64,000 nucleotides of DNA from Streptomyces novaecaesareae (GCF_000716875.1 NZ_JNWQ01000028.1:14019-78018), one strand, 5' to 3'. Positions 22,244-31,542 are shown, counted from the stretch's first letter. A program made the numbers and translations. Notes: a model not told the origin generated them from the letters alone.

Positions 22244-23062
22244 ATGACGAGCAACACCGCACAGCAGGACGCCGCAGTCGCCGACAAGGTGATCCTCGCG
22301 AACAGTGCCTACGCCGACGGACGCCACCTGGCCGCCCGCCAGTCGATTTACCGGTGGCAGAGGCCGCAGTACGACCTGCCCGGGATCGTCGTTGAAGAGC
22401 TGGTCGGTACAAGGGGGATCGTCCTCGATGTCGGCTGTGGCAACGGCAAGTTCGTCAGCCGTCTACACAAGGACCGCCCGGACCTTCGGGCCGTCGGGAT
22501 GGACATCTCGGCGGGCATCCTCGCCGACGTTGCGAAGCCGGTTCTGGTGGCCGACGCTCAGGCCTTGCCCTTCGCCGACGGCAGCGCCGACGCCGTGCTG
22601 GCCCTGCACATGCTCTACCACGTCGGCGACATCGAGGCCGCGATCAAGGAACTGGCCCGCGCCCTCCGACCTGGCGGCGTGCTCATTGCCTCCACCAACA
22701 GCGACACCGACAAGCACGAACTGGACGAGCTCTGGGCCAAAGCTGCAGGAGACGTCCTCGGGATTCCCGAGGGGCCGGCGCGGGTCTCCCTCAGCTCTCG
22801 CTTCTCTCTGGAGAAGGCCCCCGGCTACCTGCGGACGGCGTTCAATGACATCCGGGTCCGGGAACTGCCCGGGACCATCGAGATCACCGACCCCGCGCCA
22901 ATCGTCGCCCACCTTGCCTCCTACGAGGCGTGGGCCGACCAATGCGGCGTCCCGTTCCGCGAAACCGTCGGGCGAGCAGCCCAGATCGCTGCTGCCACGA
23001 TCGAGGCCGAGGGATCATTCAAAATCGCATGCCTTGGCGGCATCCTGATCTGCCGTCCCTGA
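22244..23062 (+). CDS. Class I SAM-dependent methyltransferase
   Basis: A 272-aa methyltransferase of the Methyltransf_11/UbiE-like group. Motif I is IVLDVGCGNGKFVSRL (about residue 63), motif II is AVGMDISAGIL, motif III is ADAQALPFADGSADAVLALHMLYHV, then ELARALRPGGVLIAST. The C-terminal third (SSRFSLEKAPGYLRTAF... SYEAWADQCGVPF) is typical of small-molecule methyltransferases. Its ATG has only a weak ggag site in the 3' arm region of the preceding hairpin. The acceptor is unknown. It ends the accessory island, before a palindrome-rich tract. Confidence 0.85.
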   Translation: MTSNTAQQDAAVADKVILANSAYADGRHLAARQSIYRWQRPQYDLPGIVVEELVGTRGIVLDVGCGNGKFVSRLHKDRPDLRAVGMDISAGILADVAKPVLVADAQALPFADGSADAVLALHMLYHVGDIEAAIKELARALRPGGVLIASTNSDTDKHELDELWAKAAGDVLGIPEGPARVSLSSRFSLEKAPGYLRTAFNDIRVRELPGTIEITDPAPIVAHLASYEAWADQCGVPFRETVGRAAQIAAATIEAEGSFKIACLGGILICRP

Positions 23063-23620
23063 CATCTGATTCGGCGGTTCTTGTTCCTCGTCGGTCGAAT
23101 CGTTCCGTCATCTCGTGTGCTGGCCTTCGAGATCATCTCGAAGGCCAGCATCATGTTTCAGCGCTCGAATTCTTCGCAGCGATGCAGAAATTGGATCAAT
23201 CCCGACAGTGTCCAACATCGCCGCCGTCCTCCCTTTGTTCTGCGTAGGAAGTCGGTCTGGCCGACTTCCTACGCAGAAGAGCTTGGACAGTACCGTCGCC
23301 GCTTCGGTGCACCCGAAGCGGCGACGGCGGGTGGCGGGGGCAAGAACTGGGCGGGCCCATCTGCTCGCGCATGGGCCCGCCCATTTGTGTTGATCACTCA
23401 CCGGATCTGTTATCGATCTTCCCGGCGGCACCTGTTTCGGGCGGCCCGGCCGACTCGGCCGGGCCGCGTGAGTTGTTGTGTTCGTGGCCGGGTGGGTGGG
23501 CGGGTGCCTGTTCTTGCCCACTGCACGGGAAGTCGGTTCGGCCGACTTCCTGCGCAGGAGGCGTCGCCGCTTCGGTGGTGCCGAAGCGGCGACGGGGCGA
23601 TCAAGGGGAAGGCGCAGGGC
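23063..23620. repeat. Palindrome-rich intergenic tract with a duplicated palindrome pair
   Basis: 558 bases without a gene between convergent genes. It holds at least seven near-perfect palindromes: 23118-23150, 23238-23278 (18-bp stem), 23293-23327 (15 bp), 23348-23383 (13 bp), 23441-23467, 23521-23557 (imperfect) and 23562-23594 (14 bp). The second and third form a pair that recurs as the last two: arms gtaggaagtcgg or ggaagtcgg, followed by gtcgccgcttcgg. Loops differ between copies and the stems hold, except for two mismatches at the outer end of the second copy. Likely bidirectional terminators that were copied, or a small palindromic repeat family. Confidence 0.75.
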
Positions 23621-26476
23621 CTACCGGGCCGCGGCGCGTTGGAGGGCGCTGGCGAGGAGGGCGAGGTCGGTGGGGCCGTTGCCGAGTTCGCGGACCGGGC
23701 GGCGGGCGGGCGGGGCGCCGACCTGGAGGGGGTCTATCGCGACCACGGTCGGGCGCAGGGTGGCGGTGCGCGGGATCCGGCCGCTGATCCGGGCGGCCTG
23801 GAAGGCGGTGACGCCGCCGTCCGGGAGGCGGAGGTAGCCGCGGCCGGGGGTGTCCTCGGGGAGGGCGGCCGCGTCGCCGAGGTGGATCAGCAGGTCGGAG
23901 TCGGCCGGGTCGTCGGTGCGCAGGGCGATCCGGAGCAGGGCGGCCTCGTCCACCTCGGTGCCGGCGCTCTCCTCCGGGCGGCGGGTGGCGACGGCGAGGT
24001 GGACGCCGAGCGGGCCGCCGCGGCGGGCGACGGCGGCCAGGGCGCGGGCGAGCGGGCGGCCGGCCGGGGAGGTGGGGGAGAGCAGGGCGTCGTAGTCGTC
24101 GACGACGACGACCAGCCGGGCCGGGACGGGCGCCGCGGGGGTGGCGGCGGGGCGGGGGCCTTCGGCGCTGCGCGGCGGGATGATGCGGGCGGCCAGGGTG
24201 GCCGGGGCGCCCACGGTGGCGGGCACCGGGACCTGCGGGTGGTCGGCGGTCACGCCGGTCCGGGCGTCCAGGCTGTGCCCGTCCAGGCCGTGTCCGTCCA
24301 GGATCCGCGCGGCGTGCCAGGAGGCGAAGTCCAGGCCGTCGAACAGCCGCTCCCGCAGGGCGAGTTCGTCCTCCAGCGCCTCGGCCGCGAGCAGTGCGGC
24401 GCGGGGGTCGGTGGCGGCGTTGACCAGGCCGGTGACGTGCGGCAGCTCGGTACAGCCGTCGAGGCCGTCCTCGGTGGCCCGGCCCTCGATGAGCGTGACG
24501 GCGAGCCGCTCGGGGCGTTCGGAGACGGCGAGCGAGGCGACCAGGGTGCGCAGCAGTTCGGTCTTGCCGGAGCCGCGGGCGCCGCCGATCAGCAGGTGCG
24601 GGCCGCCCGGGTCGGGGGAGGGGAGGGAGAGCTCGGGGTCGGCCAGGTCGAGGGTGCACAGCTCGTCCCGGGTGGTGCCGAGCAGCGCGGTGGCGGCGCC
24701 GATGCCGCCCGCGTGGGCGGCCCAGCGGGCGGACAGCTTGGCAGGGGTGACGGTGTCGAGCTGCAGCAGGTCGAGCAGGCGCAGCGCGTCGGGCAGCGGG
24801 CCGCGGGCGGCCGGGACGGCCTCGCGCAGGGGGGCGAGGACGCGGGCGAGCCGTTCGGCCCAGGCGTCGGAGACGGCGTCCAGGGAGACCTCGTGCAAGG
24901 TCTCGCGGCCGCGGGCGACCGGGCGGTCGAGCGAGAGCTGGGTGCCGACCTCGCCGGTGATCAGGGCGGTGGCGCCGAGGCCGCGGGGGAGCAGTTCGGG
25001 CTGCTCGGCGAGGCAGACCGGGAAGATGCCGACCGCCGGGCCCTGGCGCAGCAGCAGGTCGAGCGCCTGGCGGGCGGCCTCGGTGGCCGGGCGGCCGTCC
25101 ACCACGACCACGGTGGCGGGGTGGCCGCCGAGGCCGCTCGGGCCGCTGAGCCGGGCGGTGAGCTCGGTCAGCCGGGCGGTGGCCTGTTCGTCGTCGAGGC
25201 CGACCAGCAGGCGGCAGTCCTGGCCGTCGACCGGGCGCAGGTGGGGCAGCCACAGGGCCCAGGCCCAGGTGTCGACGCGTTCTTCCGGGGTGCGGGTCGG
25301 GTCGGCGTCGACCAGGACCAGGCTCAGGCCGGTCGGCGGGTGCAGCGCGGCGAGCTGGGCGACGACGGCGCGGGTGAGGGAGTCCAGGCGTTCGCGCGGG
25401 CCGCTGAGGCCGAGGCTGCCGGCGGTCTGCAGGTCGAGGGTGACGGGGACGGCGGGCAGCAGTGTGCCTGGTGTGGTGCCGGGGCCGGCGGGGCGGTCGG
25501 CGGTGCCCAGGCGCAGGGTGAGCGCGTCGGGGTGGCCGGGGCCGCGCTCCCACAGCCGGGGGCCGGGGCCGACGGCGTTGAGCAGCAGGGTGGCGAGGTC
25601 GGGCCAGCGTTCGCGCTGGGCGGCGGTCTGGCGCTGTCGGACGGCCGCGTGGTGGCGCTCGGCGCTCTCCTGGCCGGGCGGTTCGGCGGCGCGGCCGGGC
25701 AGCAGGGAGAACAGGCCGCGGCCCCGGCCGGGTGCGGGTTCGGGGGCGGCGGGCGGCTCGACCGCCGGCGGTGCGGGCCGGGCGGCCGGGCCGGGGGCGG
25801 CGAGCTGGAGGTGGCCGTGGCCGTCGGGCAGGGCGGCGCGGGCGGCCGCGGCGGTGTCGGCCGGGGCCGGGGCGGCCACCTGGAGGGTGGACTCGCCGAT
25901 CCGCAGCAGGGCGCCGGGCTCCAGCGGGACGGCGGCCTCGGGCGGGCCGGGCGGGACGAGCCGGCCGTCGAGGGCGGTGCCGTTGGTGGAGCCGAGGTCG
26001 CGGACGGAGACCCGGCCGTCCTCGGCGAGGTGCAGGGCGAGGTGCAGTCGGGAGACGTCCGGGTCGTCGAGCGGGACGTCGGCCTCGCCGGAGCGGCCGA
26101 TCCGGATCTCCCGGCCGTGCAGCCGGTGCACGCCGCCGGCGTCCGGGCCGCCGACCACGCGCAGTTCGGCGGCGGCGGGGGTGTCGTCGGGGTCGTCGGC
26201 GGTGGGGTCGGGTTCGTTGAGGCTGAGGACGGCTCCGTCGAGCAGCGGGGGGTGGCCGAGCAGGGTGTGCTCGTCCACCCGGTGCGCCCCGGCGTAGAGG
26301 TGCACGTGGGTGGCGGCCCGCGGCCCGCGCACGCCGACGGCGCCCGCGAGGGCGCCCGCGATGGCACCGAGCGCGGTGCCGACGGGCGCGGTGACCAGCA
26401 CGTCCACGTAGGGGATGGCGGAGCCGGCGGCGGTCGGGCCGCTGCGCGGTCGGAGGACGGTCAGCCGGATCTGCAT
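23621..26476 (-). CDS. FHA-domain FtsK/SpoIIIE-type ATPase (EssC/EccC-like)
   Basis: A 951-aa protein. The N-terminus (MQIRLTVLRPRSG... HRVDEHTLLGHPPLLDGAVL) looks like a first FHA-like domain. A clear FHA domain follows at about 117-185 (REIRIGRSGEADVPL, SRLHLALHL, DLGSTNGTALDG). Next is a Pro/Ala-rich linker, a degenerate FtsK domain, and an FtsK domain with Walker A GGARGSGKTELL (about 634) and Walker B LVVVVDDYDALL (about 794). The order resembles the type VII secretion motor EssC, but no WXG100 substrate or other secretion gene is present. It is divergent from a Ser/Thr kinase, and the FHA domain could read its phosphothreonines. The ATG at 26476 precedes the conserved start. Confidence 0.85.
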   Translation of the reverse strand: MQIRLTVLRPRSGPTAAGSAIPYVDVLVTAPVGTALGAIAGALAGAVGVRGPRAATHVHLYAGAHRVDEHTLLGHPPLLDGAVLSLNEPDPTADDPDDTPAAAELRVVGGPDAGGVHRLHGREIRIGRSGEADVPLDDPDVSRLHLALHLAEDGRVSVRDLGSTNGTALDGRLVPPGPPEAAVPLEPGALLRIGESTLQVAAPAPADTAAAARAALPDGHGHLQLAAPGPAARPAPPAVEPPAAPEPAPGRGRGLFSLLPGRAAEPPGQESAERHHAAVRQRQTAAQRERWPDLATLLLNAVGPGPRLWERGPGHPDALTLRLGTADRPAGPGTTPGTLLPAVPVTLDLQTAGSLGLSGPRERLDSLTRAVVAQLAALHPPTGLSLVLVDADPTRTPEERVDTWAWALWLPHLRPVDGQDCRLLVGLDDEQATARLTELTARLSGPSGLGGHPATVVVVDGRPATEAARQALDLLLRQGPAVGIFPVCLAEQPELLPRGLGATALITGEVGTQLSLDRPVARGRETLHEVSLDAVSDAWAERLARVLAPLREAVPAARGPLPDALRLLDLLQLDTVTPAKLSARWAAHAGGIGAATALLGTTRDELCTLDLADPELSLPSPDPGGPHLLIGGARGSGKTELLRTLVASLAVSERPERLAVTLIEGRATEDGLDGCTELPHVTGLVNAATDPRAALLAAEALEDELALRERLFDGLDFASWHAARILDGHGLDGHSLDARTGVTADHPQVPVPATVGAPATLAARIIPPRSAEGPRPAATPAAPVPARLVVVVDDYDALLSPTSPAGRPLARALAAVARRGGPLGVHLAVATRRPEESAGTEVDEAALLRIALRTDDPADSDLLIHLGDAAALPEDTPGRGYLRLPDGGVTAFQAARISGRIPRTATLRPTVVAIDPLQVGAPPARRPVRELGNGPTDLALLASALQRAAAR

Positions 26477-26892
26477 CTCGCCCGCGGGTCCCTTCTGCTG
26501 ATGTGAAGCCTGGTACCGCTGCCCGGCGCCGTCGTGGACGCACCGGGCGGCCGCGGCGGCCCCATTGGGCCACACGAGTGGCGAGTGTCCATCCTGCCAT
26601 CCGGCACGGACGGTCCGCGCACGGTACCGGATTTGACGATCTTGCGATCATCGCCATGGTGGAGGCGACGGTGAGTCAGGTCAACCGGTGCCCCGCCGGG
26701 CCTGTGAACAGCCCGGCGAGCGGCTCCGGGGACTCCCCTAGGGGATGTCCCCCAACCCTGCTCCGATGCCCTGCCGGTCACCCCGAAAACCCGAACGGAC
26801 ACCGTTAGAGTGGCCGCAGACACGGGCCCGGCAGGCTCACCGCACCGGCGGAGGAGCGCCCCGCGCGGGCGGCACGGCGAGGAGTGCGACAG
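26477..26892. other. Divergent promoter region (FHA-FtsK / kinase)
   Basis: 416 bases with no gene. It must hold both promoters. The one striking element is the nested palindrome at 26728-26752, listed separately. Confidence 0.4.
26728..26752. promoter_or_regulatory. Nested palindrome, operator-like
   Basis: An inner 12-bp perfect palindrome (tcccctagggga, 26734-26745) is framed by an outer inverted repeat (ggggac, 26728-26733, and gtcccc, 26747-26752). It lies about 140 bases before the kinase start. The binding protein is unknown. Confidence 0.45.
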
Positions 26893-28779
26893 GTGCGGCC
26901 AGTCGGCAGCAAGTATCTGCTGGATGAGACCCTCGGGCGGGGTGCGACCGGCACCGTCTGGCGCGCAGTGGTGCGCGAGGACGTCCAGGTGCCGGGCAGC
27001 GAGCCCGGGCAGCGGGTGGCGATCAAGGTGCTGCGCGAGGAACTGGCGGCCGACCCGGACGTCGTGATGCGCTTCCTGCGCGAGCGCTCGCTGCTGCTGC
27101 GGCTGACCCACCCCAACATCGTCCGGGTCCGCGACCTGGTCGTCGAGGGCGAGCTGCTGGCCCTGGTGATGGACCTGGTCGAGGGCCCCGACCTGGCCCG
27201 CTACCTGCGCGCCAACGGTCCGTTCAGCCCGATCGCGGGCGCCCTGCTGATGGCCCAGGTCGCGGACGCGCTGGCGGCCAGCCACGCCGACGGGATCGTC
27301 CACCGCGACCTCAAGCCGGCCAACGTGCTGCTCGCCTCCACGGTCGTGGACGGCATCGAGCAGATGCACCCGCTGCTGACCGACTTCGGCATCGCCCGCC
27401 TCGCCGACTCCCCGGGCGTCACCCGCACCCACGAGTTCGTCGGCACCCCCGCGTACGTCGCGCCGGAGTCCGCCGAGGGCCGCCCGCAGACCTCCGCGGT
27501 GGACGTGTACGGCGCCGGGATCATGCTGTACGAGCTGGTCACCGGCCGCCAGCCGTTCCAGGGCGACAGCGCCCTCGCCGTCCTCCAGGCCCACCTGGCG
27601 CAGGAGCCGCAGCGGCCCAGCACCATGCCCGAGCCGCTCTGGACGGTGATCGAGCGCTGCCTGCGCAAGGACCCGGCCCAGCGGCCCGGCGCCACCTCGC
27701 TGGCCCGCGCCCTGCGGGTGGTCGCGGCCGGCGTCGGCGTGCACGCCTCCCCGGCGGCGGTGGACGAGGCGCTGGCGGTCGCCGCCCTGCTGCAGCCGGA
27801 CCCGCGGCCCACCGCCGTCCCCGGTACCGTCCCGGCCGTCCCCGGGGTGCTGCCGGGCACCGAGGACCGCACCCAGGTGCTGCCCCCGACCGGCCCGGGC
27901 GCCCCGGCGTACGACCCGGCCGCGGCGACCAGGGTGATGGGCACCCAGCCGCCGCCCGCGCCGCCGTACGGCAGCCAGGACCGCACCCAGGTGATGCCGC
28001 CCGCCGCCGTCCCGCCGCCCCCGCCCGCCGCGCCCGGCGCGCCCGGTGCTCCGAAGGAGGAGGCGCCGCACCCGTGGCAGACCCAGCTGCGCGCGGCGCG
28101 GGACCGCAACCAGCAGACCCAGGTCGGCTACTTCGGCCCGGAGGACTACGAGGAGTACGGCGAGCCGCAGGTCGCCCCGCCGCCCTACCAGGCCGGCCAG
28201 GGCGCCCCGCCGCCCTACCGCGGCGCCCCGGCCGGGCCGCCCGGCCACCAGCAGCAGCCGCCGGCCGGCTACCGCCAGGCCCCGCCGCCGCCCGGTTACG
28301 CGCAGCGCCCGCCGGTGGCCCCGCCGCCCTACCGGGCGGGCCAGGGGGGCCAGCCGGGCCAGGGCGGCCAGGGCGGCCAGCCCGGTGGCCGTCCGCAGCC
28401 GCCGGGCGGCTACCGGCAGGCCCCGGACGGGTACGGCCGGCCGCAGGGCGGCTACCCGCCGCCGCCCCCGCCCGCCCCGGTGCCGCGCCGGGCCGAGCCG
28501 CCCGCACCGCAGTACCGGGAGGCCCCGCCGCGCCGTGAGGAGCCGCGCGAGTCGGCTCGCCGCGAGCCCGCGCCGGCCCGTGAGCCGCGCCCGCGCAGCC
28601 GCAACCGGATGTACATCCCGGGGCTCGGCTGCCTCAAGGGCTGCCTGATGGTGCTGCTGGTGCTGACGCTGGCCTCGGTGGCGCTGTGGAACTTCACGCC
28701 GCTGCCGCACTACTGGGACAACGTGGTGGGCTGGTACGACTCCGTGCGCGACTGGGTCAGCAGCGTCTTCGGGAAATAG
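26893..28779 (+). CDS. pkaA: Membrane-anchored Ser/Thr protein kinase, PkaA-like
   Basis: A 628-aa Hanks-type kinase. The catalytic domain is at about 8-270: glycine loop LGRGATGTVW, VAIKVL lysine, HRDLKPANVLL (about 137), DFG (about 163) and VAPES. A long Pro/Gly/Gln/Tyr-rich region (about 300-570) follows, then one membrane segment (CLKGCLMVLLVLTLASVALW, about 580-600) and a short outer tail. The GTG at 26893 fits the gaggag ribosome-binding site at 26879-26884; an earlier GTG at 26884 overlaps it. The pairing with a second kinase just ahead of prfB matches pkaA/pkaB of S. coelicolor, here separated by a glucanase gene. It probably acts with the divergent FHA protein. Confidence 0.88.
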   Translation: MRPVGSKYLLDETLGRGATGTVWRAVVREDVQVPGSEPGQRVAIKVLREELAADPDVVMRFLRERSLLLRLTHPNIVRVRDLVVEGELLALVMDLVEGPDLARYLRANGPFSPIAGALLMAQVADALAASHADGIVHRDLKPANVLLASTVVDGIEQMHPLLTDFGIARLADSPGVTRTHEFVGTPAYVAPESAEGRPQTSAVDVYGAGIMLYELVTGRQPFQGDSALAVLQAHLAQEPQRPSTMPEPLWTVIERCLRKDPAQRPGATSLARALRVVAAGVGVHASPAAVDEALAVAALLQPDPRPTAVPGTVPAVPGVLPGTEDRTQVLPPTGPGAPAYDPAAATRVMGTQPPPAPPYGSQDRTQVMPPAAVPPPPPAAPGAPGAPKEEAPHPWQTQLRAARDRNQQTQVGYFGPEDYEEYGEPQVAPPPYQAGQGAPPPYRGAPAGPPGHQQQPPAGYRQAPPPPGYAQRPPVAPPPYRAGQGGQPGQGGQGGQPGGRPQPPGGYRQAPDGYGRPQGGYPPPPPPAPVPRRAEPPAPQYREAPPRREEPRESARREPAPAREPRPRSRNRMYIPGLGCLKGCLMVLLVLTLASVALWNFTPLPHYWDNVVGWYDSVRDWVSSVFGK

Positions 28780-28804
28780 GACAGGACTGAGGGGGAGCAC
28801 GGGG

Positions 28805-29974
28805 ATGGGAACGCGGGGGAGCCGGGCGGGTGCGGTGCTGATGGGCGCCGTGCTCGCGGTGGCCGGGCTGCTGCTGCCGGCCGGTCCGGCAGCGGCGGCG
28901 GAGGTGTCGCACTGCGGCCAGTACGAGACCGTCCCGGTCGCGGGCGGCCGGTACGTGGTGGACAACAACAACTACGGCGGGGCCCGCCAGTGCCTCGGGA
29001 CGGACGGCCGGGCCGGGTTCACCGTGCAGTCCTCCGAGGCGGCCGGGAGCCCGCCGGCCGGGCCGGTCGCCTACCCGGAGATCTTCGACGGCTGCCACTG
29101 GGGCACCTGCAGCACGGGCAGCGCGCTGCCGGTGCGGGTCTCGGAGCTGGGGCGGGCCACCAGCAGCTGGTCCACCACGCTGCCCGCCCGGGGCGACTTC
29201 AACGCGGCGTACGACCTGTGGTTCAACACCGGCGCGACGACCCCGGCCGCCAACGGCCAGCCGGACGGCGCCGAGCTGATGATCTGGCTGGACCGCCGCC
29301 CGGCCTCGGCCTCCCCCGCCGGGAGCACCGCGAGCATCGGCGGCGCCGGCTACACCAGCTGGCAGCTCACCATCGCCGCCAACGGCCGGCAGTGGCCGAT
29401 GGTCGCCTACCAGGCGCAGACCCCGGTCGACTCGGTCACCGACCTCGACCTGCGGGCCTTCGTCCGGGACGCGGTGGCCCGCGGGGTGGTCAAGCCGGAG
29501 TGGTACCTGATCTCGGTGGAGGCCGGCTTCGAGGTCTGGCGCGACGGCGCCGGCCTGCGGACGGAGTCCTTCTCCACCGACGTACGGCCCGGGCGCCCGG
29601 TGGGCCCGATCGGCGCCCCCGGCGGCCGCTGCCTGGCCGACCTGCCCGGCGGCACCCCGGACGGCCCCGAGCCGGTCGCGCTGCTGGACTGCGACGGCTC
29701 GCCCGCCCAGCAGTGGAGCGTGGAGATCGACGGCACGATCCGCCAGGGCGGCAAGTGTCTGGGCACCGACGGCAACCGGGCCTCGCTCAACCCCTGCAAC
29801 GGCTCGCCGTACCACGTCTGGCTGGTGGGCATGGCCGGCGCGCTGTGGAACCAGGGTGCCCAGGGCTGCCTGCGCGACCCGGCGGACGGCACCGCACCGG
29901 GCGGCGGCGCCGACCTGGCCGGCTGCGACGGCTCCCCGGGGCAGCGCTGGAGTCTGCCGGACTCGGTGGGCTGA
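28805..29974 (+). CDS. Secreted GH12 endoglucanase-like enzyme with ricin-type lectin domain
   Basis: A 389-aa exoprotein. A signal peptide (about 1-34, cleaved after AGPAAAA) is followed by a GH12 domain (about 36-260): YVVDNNNYG, VAYPEIFDGCHWGTCS, nucleophile Glu157 in GAELMIWLDRR and acid/base Glu243 in EAGFEVWRDG. GH12 enzymes cut beta-1,4-glucans or xyloglucan with retention. A C-terminal ricin-B/CBM13-like domain (about 270-385) has repeats of CLAD..., LLDCDGSPAQQWS, GKCLGTDGN and GCDGSPGQRWS. It starts 25 bp after the kinase gene on the same strand, so it may be co-transcribed. That is odd for a plant-polymer enzyme between two kinases. Confidence 0.88.
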   Translation: MGTRGSRAGAVLMGAVLAVAGLLLPAGPAAAAEVSHCGQYETVPVAGGRYVVDNNNYGGARQCLGTDGRAGFTVQSSEAAGSPPAGPVAYPEIFDGCHWGTCSTGSALPVRVSELGRATSSWSTTLPARGDFNAAYDLWFNTGATTPAANGQPDGAELMIWLDRRPASASPAGSTASIGGAGYTSWQLTIAANGRQWPMVAYQAQTPVDSVTDLDLRAFVRDAVARGVVKPEWYLISVEAGFEVWRDGAGLRTESFSTDVRPGRPVGPIGAPGGRCLADLPGGTPDGPEPVALLDCDGSPAQQWSVEIDGTIRQGGKCLGTDGNRASLNPCNGSPYHVWLVGMAGALWNQGAQGCLRDPADGTAPGGGADLAGCDGSPGQRWSLPDSVG

Positions 29975-30170
29975 TCCGGGCTCCCGACCGCGCCCGACAG
30001 CAGGATTGACGCTTTGTCGACAATCCACGAGAATTCTCGCCCGAGAGTCCCGCTCCGGGCCCCTCAGGCGGCCCCCGCGGGCCTCCGGGCGCGTAGGTTG
30101 GTCGCTGTTGTCCCGCCCCACCGAGCGCACCGGACCCCCGGAGCGCTCCCGCGCCGCCCACGGAGCAGCA

Positions 30171-31424
30171 TTGGCACGCAAGATCGGCAGCCGGTACACC
30201 GTCCACCAGGTGATCGGCCGGGGTTCGGCCGGGACGGTCTGGCTCGGTGAGGGGCCCGACGGCCCGGTGGCGGTCAAGCTGCTGCGCGAGGACCTCGCCG
30301 CCGACCAGGTGCTGGTCGGCCGCTTCGTCCAGGAGCGCACCGCGCTGACCAGCCTCGACCACCCCCGGGTGGTCGGCGTGCGCGACATGGTCGTGGACGG
30401 CAGCGACCTCGCCCTGGTGATGGAACTGGTCCAGGGCACCGACCTGCGCTCCCGGCTGGAGCGGGACGGCGCACTGCCGCCGCAGACCGCCGCCTCGATC
30501 ATCGCCGACGTCGCCGACGGCCTGGCCGCCGCGCACGCGGCCGGGATCGTCCACCGCGACGTCAAGCCGGAGAACGTCCTGCTCGACCTCGCCGCCGCCC
30601 CCGGCCCCGGCGGCGCCCCGCGCGCCAAGCTCACCGACTTCGGCGTGGCCCGCCTGGTCGACGCCCCGCGCCGCACCCGGGCCACCCGGATCATCGGCAC
30701 CCCCGACTACCTCGCCCCCGAGATCATCGAGGGCCTGGAGCCGCGCGCCGCCGTCGACATCTACGCCCTCGCCACCGTCCTGTACGAGCTGCTGGCCGGC
30801 TCCACCCCGTTCGGCGGCGGCCACACCGGCGCGGTGCTGCGCCGGCACGTCACCGAGCAGGTGCCGCCGATCCCCGGCCTGCCGGACGGGCTGTGGCGGA
30901 TCATCTCCGAGTGCCTGGCCAAGGCCCCCGCCTCCCGGCTGCGCGCCGCCGAGCTGGCCGCCCGGCTGCGCGAGCAGCTGCCCTCGCTGGCCGGCCTGCC
31001 GGTGCTGGCCGTGCCCACCCAGGGCCGCGCCCCGGCCGAGGAGCAGCTGACCCCCGGCGAGGCCGTCTACGCCGAGATCGACGCAGGGCCCGGCACCCAC
31101 AAGCGCCGCCGCGGCCCCGCCGTCCCGCTGGTGCCCGGCGCCGCCCCGGACTCCACCCGGGACACCCACACCAGCCTGCGCCGCCCGTCCGCCGAGGAGC
31201 TGGCCGCGTACGCCGCCGAGTCCCGCGCCCAGCGCACGGCCCCGGGCCACCGCCGGGACCGCCAGGCGCTGCTGCGCCGCCGCCGGATGCTGGCCGTCCT
31301 GCTGGCCACCGTCCTGCTGCTGGCGGGCGCCGCGGCGGCCTGGACGGCCTTCGCGGCCACCGCCCCGGACCACGGCCGGCCGGCCCGTCCGGCCGTGCAC
31401 AGCACCGCTCCGCGGGCGCCCTAG
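30171..31424 (+). CDS. pkaB: Ser/Thr protein kinase, PkaB-like
   Basis: A 417-aa Hanks-type kinase, the same length as I recall for PkaB. The kinase domain is at about 5-265: [31 protein letters not shown] (about 129), DFG (about 155) and YLAPEI. A juxtamembrane region, one membrane segment ([19 protein letters not shown], about 373-392) and a short outer tail follow. The start is a TTG at 30171 with ggag six bases before it; the homologues begin (M)ARKIGSRY. No ATG gives a better fit. A long inverted repeat overlaps the stop codon. Confidence 0.88.
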   Translation: MARKIGSRYTVHQVIGRGSAGTVWLGEGPDGPVAVKLLREDLAADQVLVGRFVQERTALTSLDHPRVVGVRDMVVDGSDLALVMELVQGTDLRSRLERDGALPPQTAASIIADVADGLAAAHAAGIVHRDVKPENVLLDLAAAPGPGGAPRAKLTDFGVARLVDAPRRTRATRIIGTPDYLAPEIIEGLEPRAAVDIYALATVLYELLAGSTPFGGGHTGAVLRRHVTEQVPPIPGLPDGLWRIISECLAKAPASRLRAAELAARLREQLPSLAGLPVLAVPTQGRAPAEEQLTPGEAVYAEIDAGPGTHKRRRGPAVPLVPGAAPDSTRDTHTSLRRPSAEELAAYAAESRAQRTAPGHRRDRQALLRRRRMLAVLLATVLLLAGAAAAWTAFAATAPDHGRPARPAVHSTAPRAP

Positions 31425-31482
31425 GGGCCTGTCTTCGAACTCCCGCCTGCGGGGCGACGCCGGGGGTTCGAAGACAGGCCCC
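31424..31482 (+). terminator. Long-armed inverted repeat between pkaB and prfB
   Basis: 17-bp perfect arms (ggggcctgtcttcgaac, 31424-31440; its complement 31466-31482) enclose 25 GC-rich bases that can fold further. It begins at the last base of the stop codon. Probably a terminator; the arms also look like ends of a small repeat. Confidence 0.6.
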
Positions 31483-31542
31483 AGGGTCCGCGGGAACGGG
31501 GGTGTCGTCATGACCACCCCCGGAACCATTACCCTGGGGGGC

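Noticed and set aside
23118..23594. Possible CRISPR array in the palindrome tract
   Set aside because: There are no regularly spaced direct repeats with unique spacers and no cas genes; the units are inverted repeats at irregular distances.
23621..26476. Type VII secretion locus
   Set aside because: Only an EssC-like ATPase is present; no WXG100, EccB, EccD, EccE or mycosin gene is found near it.
23081..26506. A 1141-codon plus-strand frame opposite the FHA-FtsK gene
   Set aside because: Its translation is Gly/Ala/Arg low-complexity, and the opposite strand has real FHA and ATPase motifs.
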